From: Arsenophonus endosymbiont of Aleurodicus dispersus
GTDB lineage: Bacteria > Pseudomonadota > Gammaproteobacteria > Enterobacterales > Enterobacteriaceae
DNA length: 64,000 bases
Assembly: GCF_900343015.1 (NCBI RefSeq)
Contig: NZ_LR025108.1
Span: forward strand, 372,001-436,000
Direction of reading: 5' to 3'
Below the pieces are notes generated by a model that ran no database searches, was not told where the DNA came from, and worked only from the letters and a program-made list of their open reading frames with translations. The translations under genes and the position numbers were made by a program. Positions 19,912 to 31,460 of this stretch are shown here, piece by piece. The stretch's first letter is position 1; each line of letters begins with the position of its first letter.

Positions 19912-20616
19912 ATGAATTCTTCTTTAATTGAGTGGTCAGAACATAAAGAAATTAAACAGTTACAGCGTAAGCTTGGCTATACTTTTAAACAAATTGAATT
20001 ATTGAAGCAAGCATTAACTCATCGTAGTGCCAGTAGTAGTCACAATGAGAGATTAGAGTTTTTAGGCGATTCAATTCTTAGTTTTATGATTGCTAATAAT
20101 CTTTACCATCGTTTTCCTAAAGTTGATGAAGGTGATATGAGTCGTATGCGATCAACATTAGTTAGAAGTAATACACTGGTTGAGCTTGCACGAGAGTTTG
20201 ATTTGGGAGCATGTTTGTGTTTAGGGCCAGGTGAATTTAAAAGCGGTGGTTTTCGTCGAGAATCAATATTAGCAGATACTATCGAAGCTTTAATTGGCAG
20301 TATTTTTTTAGATAGTGATATTAAAATCACTGAAAAAATTATTTTAACTTGGTATGACACTAGATTGATGGAGATTAGTCCAGGCGATAAGCAAAAAGAT
20401 CCTAAAACACGTTTACAAGAGTATTTACAGGGGCGACATTTACCTTTACCAAGTTATTTAGTAGTTCAAGTTTGTGGTGAAGCACACGATCAGGAGTTTA
20501 TTATTCATTGTCAGTTTAGTGGTATAACTGAACCAGTGGAAGGAATGGGTTCAAGTCGTCGTAAGGCTGAACAAGCAGCAGCGGAGCAGGCATTGAAAAT
20601 ATTGGAGTTTGAATGA
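19912..20616 (+). CDS. rnc: Ribonuclease III
   Basis: 234 residues (226 in E. coli). It cuts double-stranded RNA, including rRNA precursors. The catalytic signature [15 protein letters not shown] is near residue 44, with the acidic residues of the second cluster in [16 protein letters not shown] complete dsRNA-binding domain follows ([13 protein letters not shown], and [19 protein letters not shown]). It overlaps era by four bases (ATGA at 20613), the conserved rnc-era coupling. The enzyme is relevant to the intervening sequence in the 23S rRNA gene of this window, which is the kind of hairpin RNase III removes. Confidence 0.97.
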   Translation: MNSSLIEWSEHKEIKQLQRKLGYTFKQIELLKQALTHRSASSSHNERLEFLGDSILSFMIANNLYHRFPKVDEGDMSRMRSTLVRSNTLVELAREFDLGACLCLGPGEFKSGGFRRESILADTIEALIGSIFLDSDIKITEKIILTWYDTRLMEISPGDKQKDPKTRLQEYLQGRHLPLPSYLVVQVCGEAHDQEFIIHCQFSGITEPVEGMGSSRRKAEQAAAEQALKILEFE

Positions 20617-21521
20617 GAAAACAGAAAACCTATTGTGGATTTGTAGCCATTATAGGGCGGCCAAATGTAGGTAAATCAACATTACTTAATAAATTACTTG
20701 GAAAAAAGATTTCTATTACTTCACGTAAACCACAGACAACCCGTAATTGTATTATGGGGATTGATACAGAAGGTAATTATCAAATAATTTATGTTGATAC
20801 ACCAGGATTACATGTAGAAGAAAAACGCACAATAAATCGTTTAATGAATCAGGCAGCAAGTAGCTCAATTGGTGATGTGGAACTGATTATTTTTGTTGTT
20901 GAAGGTATACATTGGACAATAGATGATGATATGGTGATAAATAAGCTACGTTATTTGCCTTGTCTAGTATTACTTGTAATTAATAAAATTGATAATATTG
21001 TGGATAAAACCAGTCTACTGCCATATATTAAATTTCTTAGCAATAAAATGAATTTTCGGGATATTGTGCCTATTAGTGCAGAAAAAGGTATCGGTATCGA
21101 TATTATTACTAATATTGTCCGGCAGCTTCTTCCAGAAGCTGCACATCATTTTCCAGTAGATTATATTACTGATCGCTCACAACGGTTTATGGCTGCTGAA
21201 ATTATTCGTGAGAAGTTAATTGGTTTTATCGGCGATGAACTACCATATGCTGTTGCAGTTGAAATTGACCAATTTGTATTAAATGAACGTGGCGGCTATA
21301 ACATTTATGGCCTGGTTTTGGTTGAAAGAGATGGGCAGAAAAAAATAGTTATTGGCAATAAAGGTAGCAAAATTAAGCAAATTAGTATTGAAGCTTCGAT
21401 CGATATCGAAAAACTTTTTGCTACTAAAGTTCATCTTGAACTTTGGGTAAAAGTTAAATCAGGATGGGCTGATGATGAACTTGCACTACGTAGTTTAGGT
21501 TATATTGGCGATCTTCATTAG
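20613..21521 (+). CDS. era: GTPase Era
   Basis: 302 residues (301 in E. coli). Era is an essential GTPase in 30S subunit maturation and binds the 3' end of 16S rRNA. G1 GRPNVGKST near residue 14, G3 DTPGLH, G4 NKID and the C-terminal KH domain ([17 protein letters not shown]) are present. The start ATG overlaps the rnc stop. The anti-Shine-Dalgarno end of the 16S gene in this window, its target, is also intact. Confidence 0.97.
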   Translation: MRKQKTYCGFVAIIGRPNVGKSTLLNKLLGKKISITSRKPQTTRNCIMGIDTEGNYQIIYVDTPGLHVEEKRTINRLMNQAASSSIGDVELIIFVVEGIHWTIDDDMVINKLRYLPCLVLLVINKIDNIVDKTSLLPYIKFLSNKMNFRDIVPISAEKGIGIDIITNIVRQLLPEAAHHFPVDYITDRSQRFMAAEIIREKLIGFIGDELPYAVAVEIDQFVLNERGGYNIYGLVLVERDGQKKIVIGNKGSKIKQISIEASIDIEKLFATKVHLELWVKVKSGWADDELALRSLGYIGDLH

Positions 21522-21529
21522 GTTTTTAG

Positions 21530-21650
21530 TTTATTTTTAGTAACATGCATTTGTACTTCATACTCATATATGAGATTTTTCATTGAAAATAAAAGTCTTG
21601 TTCCGCTTTTTATAAATTCCTATTAGTGTGACGTCTATGACGTCTATTAA
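21530..21650 (+). pseudogene. recO: Remnant of recombination mediator RecO
   Basis: HAFVLHTHI then DFSLKI near 21545 aligns with the RecO start RAFVLHSRPWSETSLML, and KSLVPLFINSY near 21590 may be the remains of the C-terminal ELFRQFMPKR. recO lies between era and pdxJ in E. coli. Only about 120 bases of a gene of some 730 remain, so this is a near-complete deletion. Confidence 0.6.
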
Positions 21651-21767
21651 AAAGCATCAAATTTTTTATCAAGTTATATTCCATAATATGCATTGAACCT
21701 TGGTTATTAAAACCTATGAATATATTATGATTGCATAGATCTATGAAATATATAACAGGAGTTAAAT

Positions 21768-22499
21768 ATGGCAGATTTATTATTAGGCGTTAATATTGAT
21801 CATGTTGCTACAGTACGTAATGCACGTGGAACACAATATCCGGATCCGGTACATGCTGCATTTCTTGCTGAACAAACAGGTGCAGATGGGATTACTGTTC
21901 ATTTACGTGAAGATCGTCGTCATATTACTGATCGTGACGTTAAGTTACTTCGCCAGATATTACAAACTAGAATGAATTTAGAAATAGCAATAACAGATGA
22001 GATGGTAAGTTTTGCCTGTCAGATAAAACCACAATGTTGTTGCCTAGTACCAGAGCGACGTGAAGAAGTTACGACGGAAGGTGGACTTGACGTTATTAGG
22101 CAACAAGCATTAGTCTTAACAGCTGTCAAGCGCTTAACTGAAGCAGGTATCACAGTTTCTTTGTTCATTGATGCTAAAGAACAACAAATTGATGCTGCAG
22201 TGGAAATTGGTGCCCCTTTTATTGAAATTCATACTGGTACTTATGCTGACGCTAAGAGCGAGTTAAAACAACAAGAAGAGTTTAACCGTATTAAACAAGC
22301 GGTAAGTTATGCTACTACAAAAAATCTAAAGGTCAATGCTGGTCATGGGTTAACTTATCATAATGTTAAACGTATTGCTCAATTACCTGATATATATGAA
22401 CTTAATATTGGCCATGCGATTATTGGTCGAGCATTTTTTAGTGGCATGTCAATAGCAGTGAGTGATATGAAGAAAATTTTTCGAGAGGTGCGTGGTTAA
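21768..22499 (+). CDS. pdxJ: Pyridoxine 5'-phosphate synthase
   Basis: 243 residues, equal to E. coli PdxJ. It condenses 1-deoxyxylulose-5-phosphate with 3-amino-2-oxopropyl phosphate to form pyridoxine phosphate. The TIM-barrel markers [29 protein letters not shown] and NAGHGLTY are conserved. AGGAG precedes the ATG. The stop overlaps acpS by one base (TAATG). Whether the earlier B6 steps survive is not visible here; serA, whose product feeds serine, is dead. Confidence 0.96.
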   Translation: MADLLLGVNIDHVATVRNARGTQYPDPVHAAFLAEQTGADGITVHLREDRRHITDRDVKLLRQILQTRMNLEIAITDEMVSFACQIKPQCCCLVPERREEVTTEGGLDVIRQQALVLTAVKRLTEAGITVSLFIDAKEQQIDAAVEIGAPFIEIHTGTYADAKSELKQQEEFNRIKQAVSYATTKNLKVNAGHGLTYHNVKRIAQLPDIYELNIGHAIIGRAFFSGMSIAVSDMKKIFREVRG

Positions 22500-22879
22500 T
22501 GGCAATTATTGGATTAGGTACCGATCTGGTTGAAATTGTACGTATTGAGCAGATTATCTCTCGTTTAGAGAAGCGTCTGGCAAAACGGATATTATCCGCT
22601 CAAGAGTGGCGCCAATATCAAAATCATTATCATCCTGTCAGATTTTTAGTTAAGCGTTTTGCTGTTAAAGAAGCAGCAGCAAAAGCATTAGGAACAGGAA
22701 TACGAAATGGTTTAGCGCTTAATCAGTTTGAAGTTTTTAATGATGAATTAGGTAAGCCAGGGCTTAATTTACTAGGACAATCAAAAATATTGGCTAATTT
22801 ATTAGGTGTGCAACATATCCATGTATCATTATCTGATGAACAAAATTATGTTTATGCCACTGTGATTATGGAAAGTTAA
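22499..22879 (+). CDS. acpS: Holo-[acyl-carrier-protein] synthase
   Basis: 126 residues, the E. coli length. It transfers phosphopantetheine from CoA to ACP for fatty acid synthesis. The magnesium-binding Asp in GLGTDLVEI near residue 9 and the Glu in [15 protein letters not shown] near residue 58 are present. It is translationally coupled to pdxJ. It needs CoA, although the coaA gene in this window is only a fragment. Confidence 0.95.
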   Translation: MAIIGLGTDLVEIVRIEQIISRLEKRLAKRILSAQEWRQYQNHYHPVRFLVKRFAVKEAAAKALGTGIRNGLALNQFEVFNDELGKPGLNLLGQSKILANLLGVQHIHVSLSDEQNYVYATVIMES

Positions 22880-23136
22880 ATTTTATTGGCATAATGTAAT
22901 AATACAAATTTATCCCACAATTGCTCTTTTGTTTCAATATTATTAGAATTCTTAATAATGGTATTGTTAATCGGACAAACGGATTGACAATTTGGTTTAT
23001 CATAGTGGCCAATGCATTCAGTGCAAAGATTGGGATTAATTTGGTAAACCTCTTCTCCGATTGAAATAGCTGCATTAGGACATTCTGGTTCACACATATC
23101 ACAGTTGATACAGTTATGAGTAATTAATAGTGACAT
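22876..23136 (-). CDS. yfhL: 2[4Fe-4S] ferredoxin YfhL
   Basis: 86 residues, the E. coli length, with two Fe-S motifs: [13 protein letters not shown] near residue 9 and [19 protein letters not shown] near residue 37. This is the Alvin type with the loop insertion in the second site. Its electron partner is not settled to my knowledge. It converges with acpS, overlapping by four bases, as in E. coli where it is also on the opposite strand. Confidence 0.92.
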   Translation of the reverse strand: MSLLITHNCINCDMCEPECPNAAISIGEEVYQINPNLCTECIGHYDKPNCQSVCPINNTIIKNSNNIETKEQLWDKFVLLHYANKI

Positions 23137-23591
23137 TATAAGCTTTATTTAAAATATTATTTATATGATTAAGTTAATAAAAAACTACATTTATTATTAT
23201 ACTAGAATTTATAATAAATTCAGCTAATTTTATACTTAATACATTATCGGTAATGTATTAAGTATAGTCAATAATGCCATGATACTTATCGTATAATTTA
23301 TTCTTAATGGAGAACCAATATTTTAATAAATTAAACTAATAATATGATAATAATTAATTTTTTATCATCAAATTATATTTGATAGAGATATAATTAATAC
23401 CCTTAATACTATAATAACAAAGTTAAATTAGTTAATTTTATAATGAGATAAATAATTTTGATGGTTATTTATTATTTATATTTAATATATGAGATTGTAG
23501 TTATCTAATACTAAACTATTTTAATATATAAAAGTAATATTATATCATAACTGTTTTTGTTATTTAAAATAACAATTTGAGGTTTTTATTT
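23137..23591. other. Gene-less AT-rich stretch
   Basis: No readable gene fragment or structured RNA. The last 60 bases must hold the promoter and ribosome-binding site (TTGAGG) for tadA. Confidence 0.5.
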
Positions 23592-24098
<507 letters not shown>

Positions 24099-24493
24099 TA
24101 AGTAAAATTTAGCTTTTATATCTAACTAATTACATTTTTTATGTGTATCAGCTTCCTGGCATAAGGCATATGCCACACCACTATGTTATATTTTAATGCA
24201 AACTAAATGCCATTATCAATCAGTAGCAATAGTGCTTGATAACTGTATAATTATATATTGTAAACAAACAGTACTACCTGCTTAGTTATCTTCTGACATA
24301 TCAATAGTTTTGATGCTAGGTATCGTTAGCATCATTAAATTATGAAACCAAGTTGGGTATTTAGCTAGCGGACACGATATTATTCTTGTACGGAAACTAT
24401 TTCGTAACGTTTGATGATACTTTATAATAATTTTTTAGTTTTCCTGATATACAGCCTTTAGGCTAATTTTATAAACTAAAAGACTTAATTACT
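24099..24493. other. Gene-less stretch between tadA and purL
   Basis: mltF lies here in E. coli on the opposite strand. I tried to align both strands and could not read any MltF fragment, so it is deleted or fully eroded. Confidence 0.5.
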
Positions 24494-27400
24494 ATGGAAA
24501 TTTTGCGTGGTTCACCAGCGTTATCAACATTTAGGATTACTAAGCTTCTTTCTCTATGCCAACCGAAGCAACTACCTGTTATTGATATTTATGCTGAATA
24601 TGTTCACTTTGTTGAACTTGTTGCGTCATTAAATCCGGACGATCAAAAAAATTGGGTGAATTGCTTCATTATGGCCCTTCATTAAATAAACTACAGCCTA
24701 TTGGCAAATTATTCTTGGTTACTCCAAGGCCCGGCACTATTTCACCCTGGTCTTCAAAGGCAACGGATATTGCTCATAATTGTGGATTACAGCAGGTTAT
24801 CAGGCTTGAGCGTGGTATTGCTTATTATATTATTTATTCCAAACCATTAGATATATCACAATTAGATGATTTATTGATTATTTTGCACGATAGTATGGTT
24901 GAAATTGTTTTGAATTCTTTCGAAGAAGTAAAATCATTGTTTGCGTACAATAAGCCAGCACCTATGATGACGATAGAAATATTAAAAAATGGTCGTCGTG
25001 CACTTGAATTAGCAAATACTGCATTAAGGCTAGCTTTAGCCCCAGATGAAATTGATTATTTAATGCATACCTTCCAAACATTAAAACGTGATCCAACGGA
25101 TGTTGAGCTATATATGTTTGCCCAAGCTAATTCAGAACATTGTCGGCATAAAGTATTTAATGCCAGTTTGGTTATTGATGGTGAAAAACAACCTAACTCT
25201 TTGTTTAAAATGATAAAAAATACTTATCAACAAACTCCAGATTATATTTTATCTGCTTATAAAGATAATGCTGCCGTGATGAAAGGATCTAATATTGGTC
25301 GTTTTTTTCCTGATCTAGTCACCGGTAAGTATGATTATCATAATGAAAATGCTGATATTTTGATGAAAGTAGAGACCCATAATCACCCAACAGCTATTTC
25401 TCCTTGGCCCGGATCTGCCACTGGCTCTGGTGGAGAAATACGCGATGAAGGAGCAACAGGGCGTGGTGCACAGCCTAAAGCAGGCTTAGTTGGATTTGCT
25501 GTTTCTAACTTACTCATTCCAGGGTTTAAACAACCTTGGGAACAAAATTTTGGTAAGCCACAACGTATTGTTAGTGCGCTTAATATTATGCTGGATGGTC
25601 CATTAGGTAGCGCTGCGTTTAATAATGAATTTGGTCGACCAGTTTTATTAGGTTATTTTCGCACTTATGAAGAACTAGTTAATAGTCATAATGGAGCAGA
25701 ATTACGTGGTTACTACAAACCGATTATGTTAGCAGGTGGTATAGGTAATATTCGAACAGAACATGTTCAAAAGAGTAATATTCCAGTTGGTGCTAAATTA
25801 ATCGTATTAGGTGGTCCATCTATGAATATTGGGCTGGAAGGTAGCGCTGCTTCATCAATAATTTTAGGGGGGTATGATCTTGATTTTTCTTCGGTGCAAC
25901 GAGATAACCCTGAAATGGAGCGTTGTTGTCAAGAGGTTATTGATCGTTGCTGGCAGTTAGGTACTGATAATCCAATCTTATTTATTCATGATGTTGGCGC
26001 TGGTGGGCTTTCTAATGCTATTCCTGAGTTAGTTAATTATGCTGATCGAGGAGGAGTACTAGAACTACGTAAAATATTAAATGATGAACTAGGTATGGAT
26101 CCTCGTGAAATTTGGTGTAATGAATCTCAAGAACGCTATGTATTAGCTCTTTTACCTGAACAACTTCTCTTATTTGAGTTCATCTGTCGTCGAGAACGAG
26201 CGCCATATTCTGTTGTTGGTGAAACGACAGAAAATAGGGATATTGTTCTTAATGATAGTTATTTTACTAACCAACCTATTAGTATGCCTCTTGATATTTT
26301 GTTAGGTAAAGTACCTAACATGATACGTGATGTTAGTTCTCAATTTGCTACTGGTAAGCCGATTAATCGAGAGGAGATAATCTTAACAGAAGCAAACGGG
26401 TATTACATTTGCCATCAGTAGCAGAGAAGACTTTTCTTATTACTATTAGTGATCGTAGTGTCACTGGAATGGTTACTAGAGATCAAATGATTGGTCCTTG
26501 GCAGATCCCAGTTGCTGATTGTGCGGTAACAACAGCTAGTTTGGAAAGTTATTATGGCGAAGCTATGTCTATCGGTGAATGCTCACCCATTGCGCTATTG
26601 GACTATGCCGCATCTAGCCGGATGGCAGTTGGGGAGGCATTGACAAATATCGCGGCCGCCTATGTTCAAAACCTAAAACGGGTAAAACTTTCTGCTAATT
26701 GGATGGTAGCAGTAGGACATCCTGGTGAAGATGCTGGTTTGTATCAAGCAGTAAAGGCTATTAGTGAAGAGCTATGTCCGGCCTTAGATTTAACTATCGC
26801 AGTTGGGAAAGATTCTATGTCAATGAAGACCACCTGGCATGATGGTGAACAGATTTGTAAAATGACTGCACCGCTTTCAGTTGTTATTACCGCTTTTTCT
26901 AGAGTTGAAGATGTTCGTTTTACTGTTACACCTTTTTTGAAAAGTGAGCAAGATAATGTACTATTATTAATTGATCTAGGACAAGGTTATAATTCATTGG
27001 GCGGTTCAGCTCTTGCACAGGTATACCGGCAATTAGGTGATCAACCGCCGGATGTACGTGATGCTAAATTATTAACTGGTTTCTTTAATGCAATTCAGAC
27101 GCTTATAAAAGAAAAAAAAATATTGGCGTATCATGATCGTTCTGATGGTGGCCTGTTTGTTACATTAGCAGAAATGGCATTTGCTGGTCATTGTGGTTTG
27201 AATATTGATATTAGTCATTATGATAATGATATTGTTGCTGCTTTATTTAGTGAAGAATTAGGAGCAGTTATTCAAGTTAAGCAAGCTGATAGGGAAATTG
27301 TTTATTCTTGTCTAATCAAGCATGGGTTAGCTAAGTGTGTACATTATATTGGTATGGCAATTAAAAATGATATTGTTGTAATCAATAGTCACGGCAGAGA

Positions 27401-28379
27401 AATATATTGCGAAAAGCGTAGCCAATTACGTTTATGGTGGGCTGAAACTACCTGGCAAATGCAACGCTTACGTGATAATCCTGAGTGTGCCGATGAGGAA
27501 CATCAGTCTAAACAAGACCAGGCAGATCCTGGATTGAATGTAAAATTAAACTTTAACCTAGCAAATGATGTTGCTGCGCCATATATTATGACAACTCCAG
27601 CACCAAAAGTGGCTGTTTTGCGTGAACAGGGTACTAATTCCCATGTTGAAATGGCAGCAGCATTTCACCGTGCAGGGTTTACTGTCATTGATGTACATAT
27701 GAGTGATTTATTAGCAGGCAGAGTAAAACTAGCTAATTTCCAGCTATTAGTTGCCTGTGGTGGTTTTTCTTATGGTGATGTATTGGGAGCTGGAGAGGGT
27801 TGGGCAAAATCAATCTTATTTAATTCACGCATACGTGACGAATTTTTTGACTTTTTTACTCGCTCTGATACTTTATCTTTAGGCATATGTAATGGCTGTC
27901 AAATGATGTCTAATCTTCATCAATTAATTCCAGGTGCTGAATATTGGCCAAGATTTGTCCGTAATCGTTCAGAACGATTTGAAGCACGTTTTAGTTTAGT
28001 AAAAGTGATGGAAAGTCCTTCCCTTTTCTTACAAGATATGGCTGGGTGCCAGCTACCAATAGTGGTATCTCATGGTGAAGGGCAAGTTGAGATGCGAAAC
28101 ATTAAGCATCTTAATAATTTAGAAAAAAATCATTTAGTAGTGGTAGTGCTACGCTTTGTTGATAATTATGGTAAGGTAACTAAACAATATCCAGCAAATC
28201 CTAATGGATCTATTAATGGTATTACTGCAGTTACGAGTATAGATGGTCGGGCAACTATTATGATGCCGCATCCAGAGCGGGTATTTCGTACCGTTACCCA
28301 TTCATGGCATCCATCAGAATGGAGTGAGGAGAGCCCATGGATGTGCATTTTCCGTAATGCACGTAGGCAGCTAGGTTGA
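24494..28379 (+). CDS. purL: Phosphoribosylformylglycinamidine synthase, two frameshifts
   Basis: PurL makes FGAM from FGAR, glutamine and ATP in purine synthesis. The full E. coli-type 1,295-residue protein is encoded, but in three frames. Part 1 (24494 to about 24651) begins [19 protein letters not shown]. Part 2 (24652-26421) carries the FGAR-binding and first ATP-binding domains ([30 protein letters not shown]). Part 3 (26409-28379) carries the second half and the glutaminase domain with catalytic Cys in [13 protein letters not shown] and the PHPERVFR end. Frameshift one is in a run of seven A at 24645-24651, where eight would restore frame. Frameshift two is near 26395-26400, with a valine codon also missing. 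No other lesion exists in nearly 4 kb, so the damage is recent or tolerated. Labelled CDS, but a young pseudogene is possible. Confidence 0.8.
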
Positions 28380-28689
28380 TATTTATTTTTTCTATTTTTA
28401 AATAAAGTTATAAAACTTAATTAGTTATAGCAACAATAGAGAACTTGCTGCAGAAGGCAGAAGTTAGTTATTTAATAAAGTATTGATTACCTTTTAAGCG
28501 TATGAATATTACTTACTCACCTTATCTTATTCACTGATTAATTAACATTTTAGATGTTCATAATTTATAGGCTATTATTACATAATAATTAAATTAGTCT
28601 TTTTTATGGATAATAGTTTGTATAAATTTTCTTTATAAGATATTTGTGCCTACACAGTGATCTAAAATATCTTGAGTACATTTTAATTG

Positions 28690-28800
28690 ATTAATCTGAA
28701 ATACCTGAATTATCGGTAATGGCAGCGATAACCAGATGCTTTTTTCGGGTGAATCGTTTTTAATATCTCATTTTCAATAAAATTTAGCCCAATTTATTCT
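28690..28800 (-). pseudogene. rdgB: Fragment of XTP/dITP diphosphatase RdgB
   Basis: The minus strand reads IGLNFIENEILKTIH, then after a frame change AAITDNSGIS. This aligns with RdgB TGLTFIENAILKARH then PAIADDSGLAV. rdgB follows yggT (via yggU) in E. coli on the same strand. The rest of the 28380-28930 gap is unreadable. RdgB cleans noncanonical purines from the nucleotide pool. Confidence 0.7.
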
Positions 28801-28930
28801 ATTATACTAATCTAAATTTAAGTAATAACATATAAGTTATACTATTTTTATAGTTTAGTAAATTTACTTACCTTGCTGTGAATTAACTGTTGTTAATATT
28901 ACTTTTTATATTAAGTTTTTTGACTTACCT

Positions 28931-29518
28931 TTACATCAAATAGTGAACTGAATATAGTATATTGGTAATTATTGGATCTACAAATAGTAGAATATCTAGA
29001 AACAGATAATTTAAAGCGATCAAAATTAGCATCACTATCATGGACGAGAAATCTAACCTACCCATAGCAGGGATAATAATACGAATGGGTGATATCAAAG
29101 GTTCGGTTAACTGGATAAGAATATAATCAATAGTATTATGACCTTGGGTTATCCAACTAAGAAGAGCTCTAATTAAAATTAGCCAAAAACCTAATTTGCC
29201 GGCATAGGTTAATAATTGAATAAAGCTAATAGGTAATAGCGATATGCTGATTAAAGCACGTGTGTTTGTTGCCCACATGATAAAAAGAATATTGACTATG
29301 GTAAAAATATAGGATACTAATAGAGTTGCTGCATCAATATCCCCAATAGCAGGAATAAAATGCCGCAATAGTCCTACAATTGGTTGAGTAATTTTGACCA
29401 CAAATTGGGAAAATGGATTGTAGAAATCTACTCTAATCCATTGCATCCAAACTCGTAGCAATAAAATAATAGTGTATAGTTCAATTATGGTTGGTACTAT
29501 AAAGGTTAAAAATAGCAT
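28931..29518 (-). CDS. yggT: YggT family membrane protein
   Basis: 195 residues with the duplicated YGGT hydrophobic domain, each half having an amphipathic RxWMQW-type or LLSWIT-type segment and a PIxxxLRxxIPAxG-like motif (PIVGLLRHFIPAIGDID, then PLISPIRIIIPAMGRLD). About four to five membrane segments. Its exact role is not established; the family is linked to osmotic and envelope functions and in plastids to thylakoid biogenesis. It is downstream of yggS and a proC ghost on the same strand. Confidence 0.93.
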   Translation of the reverse strand: MLFLTFIVPTIIELYTIILLLRVWMQWIRVDFYNPFSQFVVKITQPIVGLLRHFIPAIGDIDAATLLVSYIFTIVNILFIMWATNTRALISISLLPISFIQLLTYAGKLGFWLILIRALLSWITQGHNTIDYILIQLTEPLISPIRIIIPAMGRLDFSSMIVMLILIALNYLFLDILLFVDPIITNILYSVHYLM

Positions 29519-29569
29519 TTATTTATCCTGATAAATTAAAATTTTTTTTATATGTCATCAGTGTGGCTG

Positions 29570-30010
29570 ATTTAGGTATAAATTATTGATAATTTTAGGT
29601 AGATTAGTTTGATAAAAATGCTTTAAGTATTTAGCTGTAGTCCCTATTTTAGTATCATAAAATATAGGTATTATTTTTTTGTTTACAGGACCATAGAATT
29701 TTGGTAAGTATATAAAACTATCTTTTTGCTATTTAACTATCAAAACCAAATCATTAAGCCAACTGTTGCATTGATTACATCAATAGGTAAAAGGCAGCAG
29801 GCATAATCCCAGTCAAGTAAATAATATCATTAATTTCCTCTTCTATTCAGAATACTTTGCGGCAATTGCCGAAATTAGCTATTATTTATGTAGCAAGCTT
29901 TGTCATCTCATCTTTAAATATAGAATTAATGATAATAAAGATCAGGAATAGTTTGCTTAAATAGAGATTGCATATCATGCATAATAAGTATCAGATTTAT
30001 GTTAAGATTG
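29570..30010 (-). pseudogene. proC: Ghost of pyrroline-5-carboxylate reductase
   Basis: The minus strand reads SIFKDEMTKLAT, then IIANFGN, then after an indel TGIMPAAFYLLM and QQLA with FGFD. This corresponds to the ProC stretch TPEDTADVLNIFRCFGEAE, then SGSSPAYVFMFIEAMADAAV. It lies between yggS and yggT. E. coli does not have proC there, but other enterobacteria do, which is a hint to lineage. Confidence 0.65.
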
Positions 30011-30041
30011 TTGATAATGTTTCACTTTTTTAATGAGTTTA

Positions 30042-30725
30042 TTATCGTGAACCAAAAATAGCGGTCCCAATTCTGACTAATGTTGAACCACAAGCAATGG
30101 CAATATCAAGATCAGCGGTCATGCCCATAGAAAGTATATCAATATCTTGATATTTTTTTTTTAGCTGATGGAATAAGTTTTCCATGCTACGAAAAATTGA
30201 TATTTGTTGGTTAATATCATTATTTAATGTTGGAATTGTCATTAAGCCACGTAATTTTAAATTTGGTAGTAATACAATTTCAGCTGCTAATTTATCTAAT
30301 TCTGCAGGTGTGATACCAGATTTACTTATTTCATAATTAATATTAATTTGGATTAGTACGTTTAGTGGTGCTTTATTTATCGGACGTTGATTATTTAATC
30401 TTTGTGCTACTTTTAATTTATTAATAGTATGACACCAAGTAAAATTCTCAGCTATTAATTTTGTTTTATTGGATTGCAGCGTCCCAATAAAGTGCCATAT
30501 TAAATCCTGTTTGTTACTAAAATGAGCAATTTTTTCTAACCCTTCTTTTAGATAATTTTCTCCAAACTGGTATTGACCAAAATTTATAGCTTCTTGAATT
30601 GCATTATAAGATTTGTTTTTACTTACGGCAAGCAAAGTAATATCTTCTGGCTCTCGATGATATTTATTAGCTGCTTGTATAATGCGATTTTTGATATTAA
30701 TTAGATTTTGTTGTATGTTGTTCAT
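30042..30725 (-). CDS. yggS: PLP homeostasis protein YggS
   Basis: 227 residues, a single-domain alanine-racemase-fold PLP-binding protein (COG0325) that buffers pyridoxal phosphate. The PLP-binding Lys is in LLAVSKNKS near residue 37. Also conserved are GENYLKEG, WHFIGTLQSNK, and the C-terminal SMGMTADLDIAIACGSTLVRIGTAIFG. It is slightly shorter than E. coli (234). The E. coli neighbour yggR has been lost from the 91-base gap to ruvX. Confidence 0.95.
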   Translation of the reverse strand: MNNIQQNLINIKNRIIQAANKYHREPEDITLLAVSKNKSYNAIQEAINFGQYQFGENYLKEGLEKIAHFSNKQDLIWHFIGTLQSNKTKLIAENFTWCHTINKLKVAQRLNNQRPINKAPLNVLIQININYEISKSGITPAELDKLAAEIVLLPNLKLRGLMTIPTLNNDINQQISIFRSMENLFHQLKKKYQDIDILSMGMTADLDIAIACGSTLVRIGTAIFGSR

Positions 30726-30817
30726 AATAATTTAGATGCTAAATAAAAAATAAAATAGGATAAAAACATAATTTCATTTTTTAGGTTATACGTGATATAA
30801 TATTATAATTATGCTGA

Positions 30818-31237
30818 TTAAGCATGTTGTAAAAACCAACTTTCTAAAATAAAAACAGAAGAAATAGAATCAATCTTACTTTTATTTAACGCCCGATAGC
30901 CACCTATATTAAATAGGTGTGCTCGAGCTTCTATTGTTGTTAAACGTTCATCATGTAATTTAACTTGGATATCAAAGACCACCTGCAGACGATTAGCAAA
31001 TTTACGGGCTTGATTACTGATTGGTTGCTCTGTTCCGTCCATATTAAGAGGAAGTCCAACGATAGCTAATTTAGGTTGCCACTCTTGTATTATTTTTCCA
31101 ATTTCTAACCAGTTGGGTTTGTCATTTTTTGTTTTTATTGCAGTTAAAGGGTGTGCTGTTTCTGTAATTTCCTGCCCTATAGCGATACCAACACTCAGTG
31201 TGCCAAAATCAAAAGCTATAATTGTTCTATTTTCCAT
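30818..31237 (-). CDS. ruvX: Pre-16S rRNA nuclease / Holliday-junction-resolvase-like protein
   Basis: 139 residues (138 in E. coli YqgF/RuvX). It is needed for final maturation of the 16S 5' end. The RNase-H-like core motifs [13 protein letters not shown] near residue 10, [11 protein letters not shown], and [10 protein letters not shown] are present, and the C-terminal Asp lies in [14 protein letters not shown]. The usual FDFGTKS reads FDFGTLS. The yqgE ghost lies directly upstream as in E. coli. Confidence 0.94.
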   Translation of the reverse strand: MENRTIIAFDFGTLSVGIAIGQEITETAHPLTAIKTKNDKPNWLEIGKIIQEWQPKLAIVGLPLNMDGTEQPISNQARKFANRLQVVFDIQVKLHDERLTTIEARAHLFNIGGYRALNKSKIDSISSVFILESWFLQHA

Positions 31238-31289
31238 TATGCCTAATCAATTTATTTTAAGATATTAAAGACATAAATTCTAATTAAAG

Positions 31290-31460
31290 TAGAGGTTTAA
31301 TGCAAATATTTGATAATTTTAGTGTAAAAAATAATATTACTATTAGCTTTAGCGGTTAGTCAATTATTTTTCATCATCTCTTTTTTTATTTGCAATTGTT
31401 ACCTGTTTTAGTATCCTAAAGTCATTAGTGTTTTTTCTGCTTGTTTGGTATTTTAAACAG
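31290..31460 (-). pseudogene. yqgE: C-terminal ghost of yqgE
   Basis: The minus strand reads LMTLGY, QLQIKKEMMKNN, a stop, then LTAKANSNIIFYTKIIKYL. This lines up with YqgE [23 protein letters not shown] then LTAPADLNILFKTPIADRW. The Trp codon has become a stop. yqgE is directly upstream of yqgF in E. coli. Confidence 0.72.
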
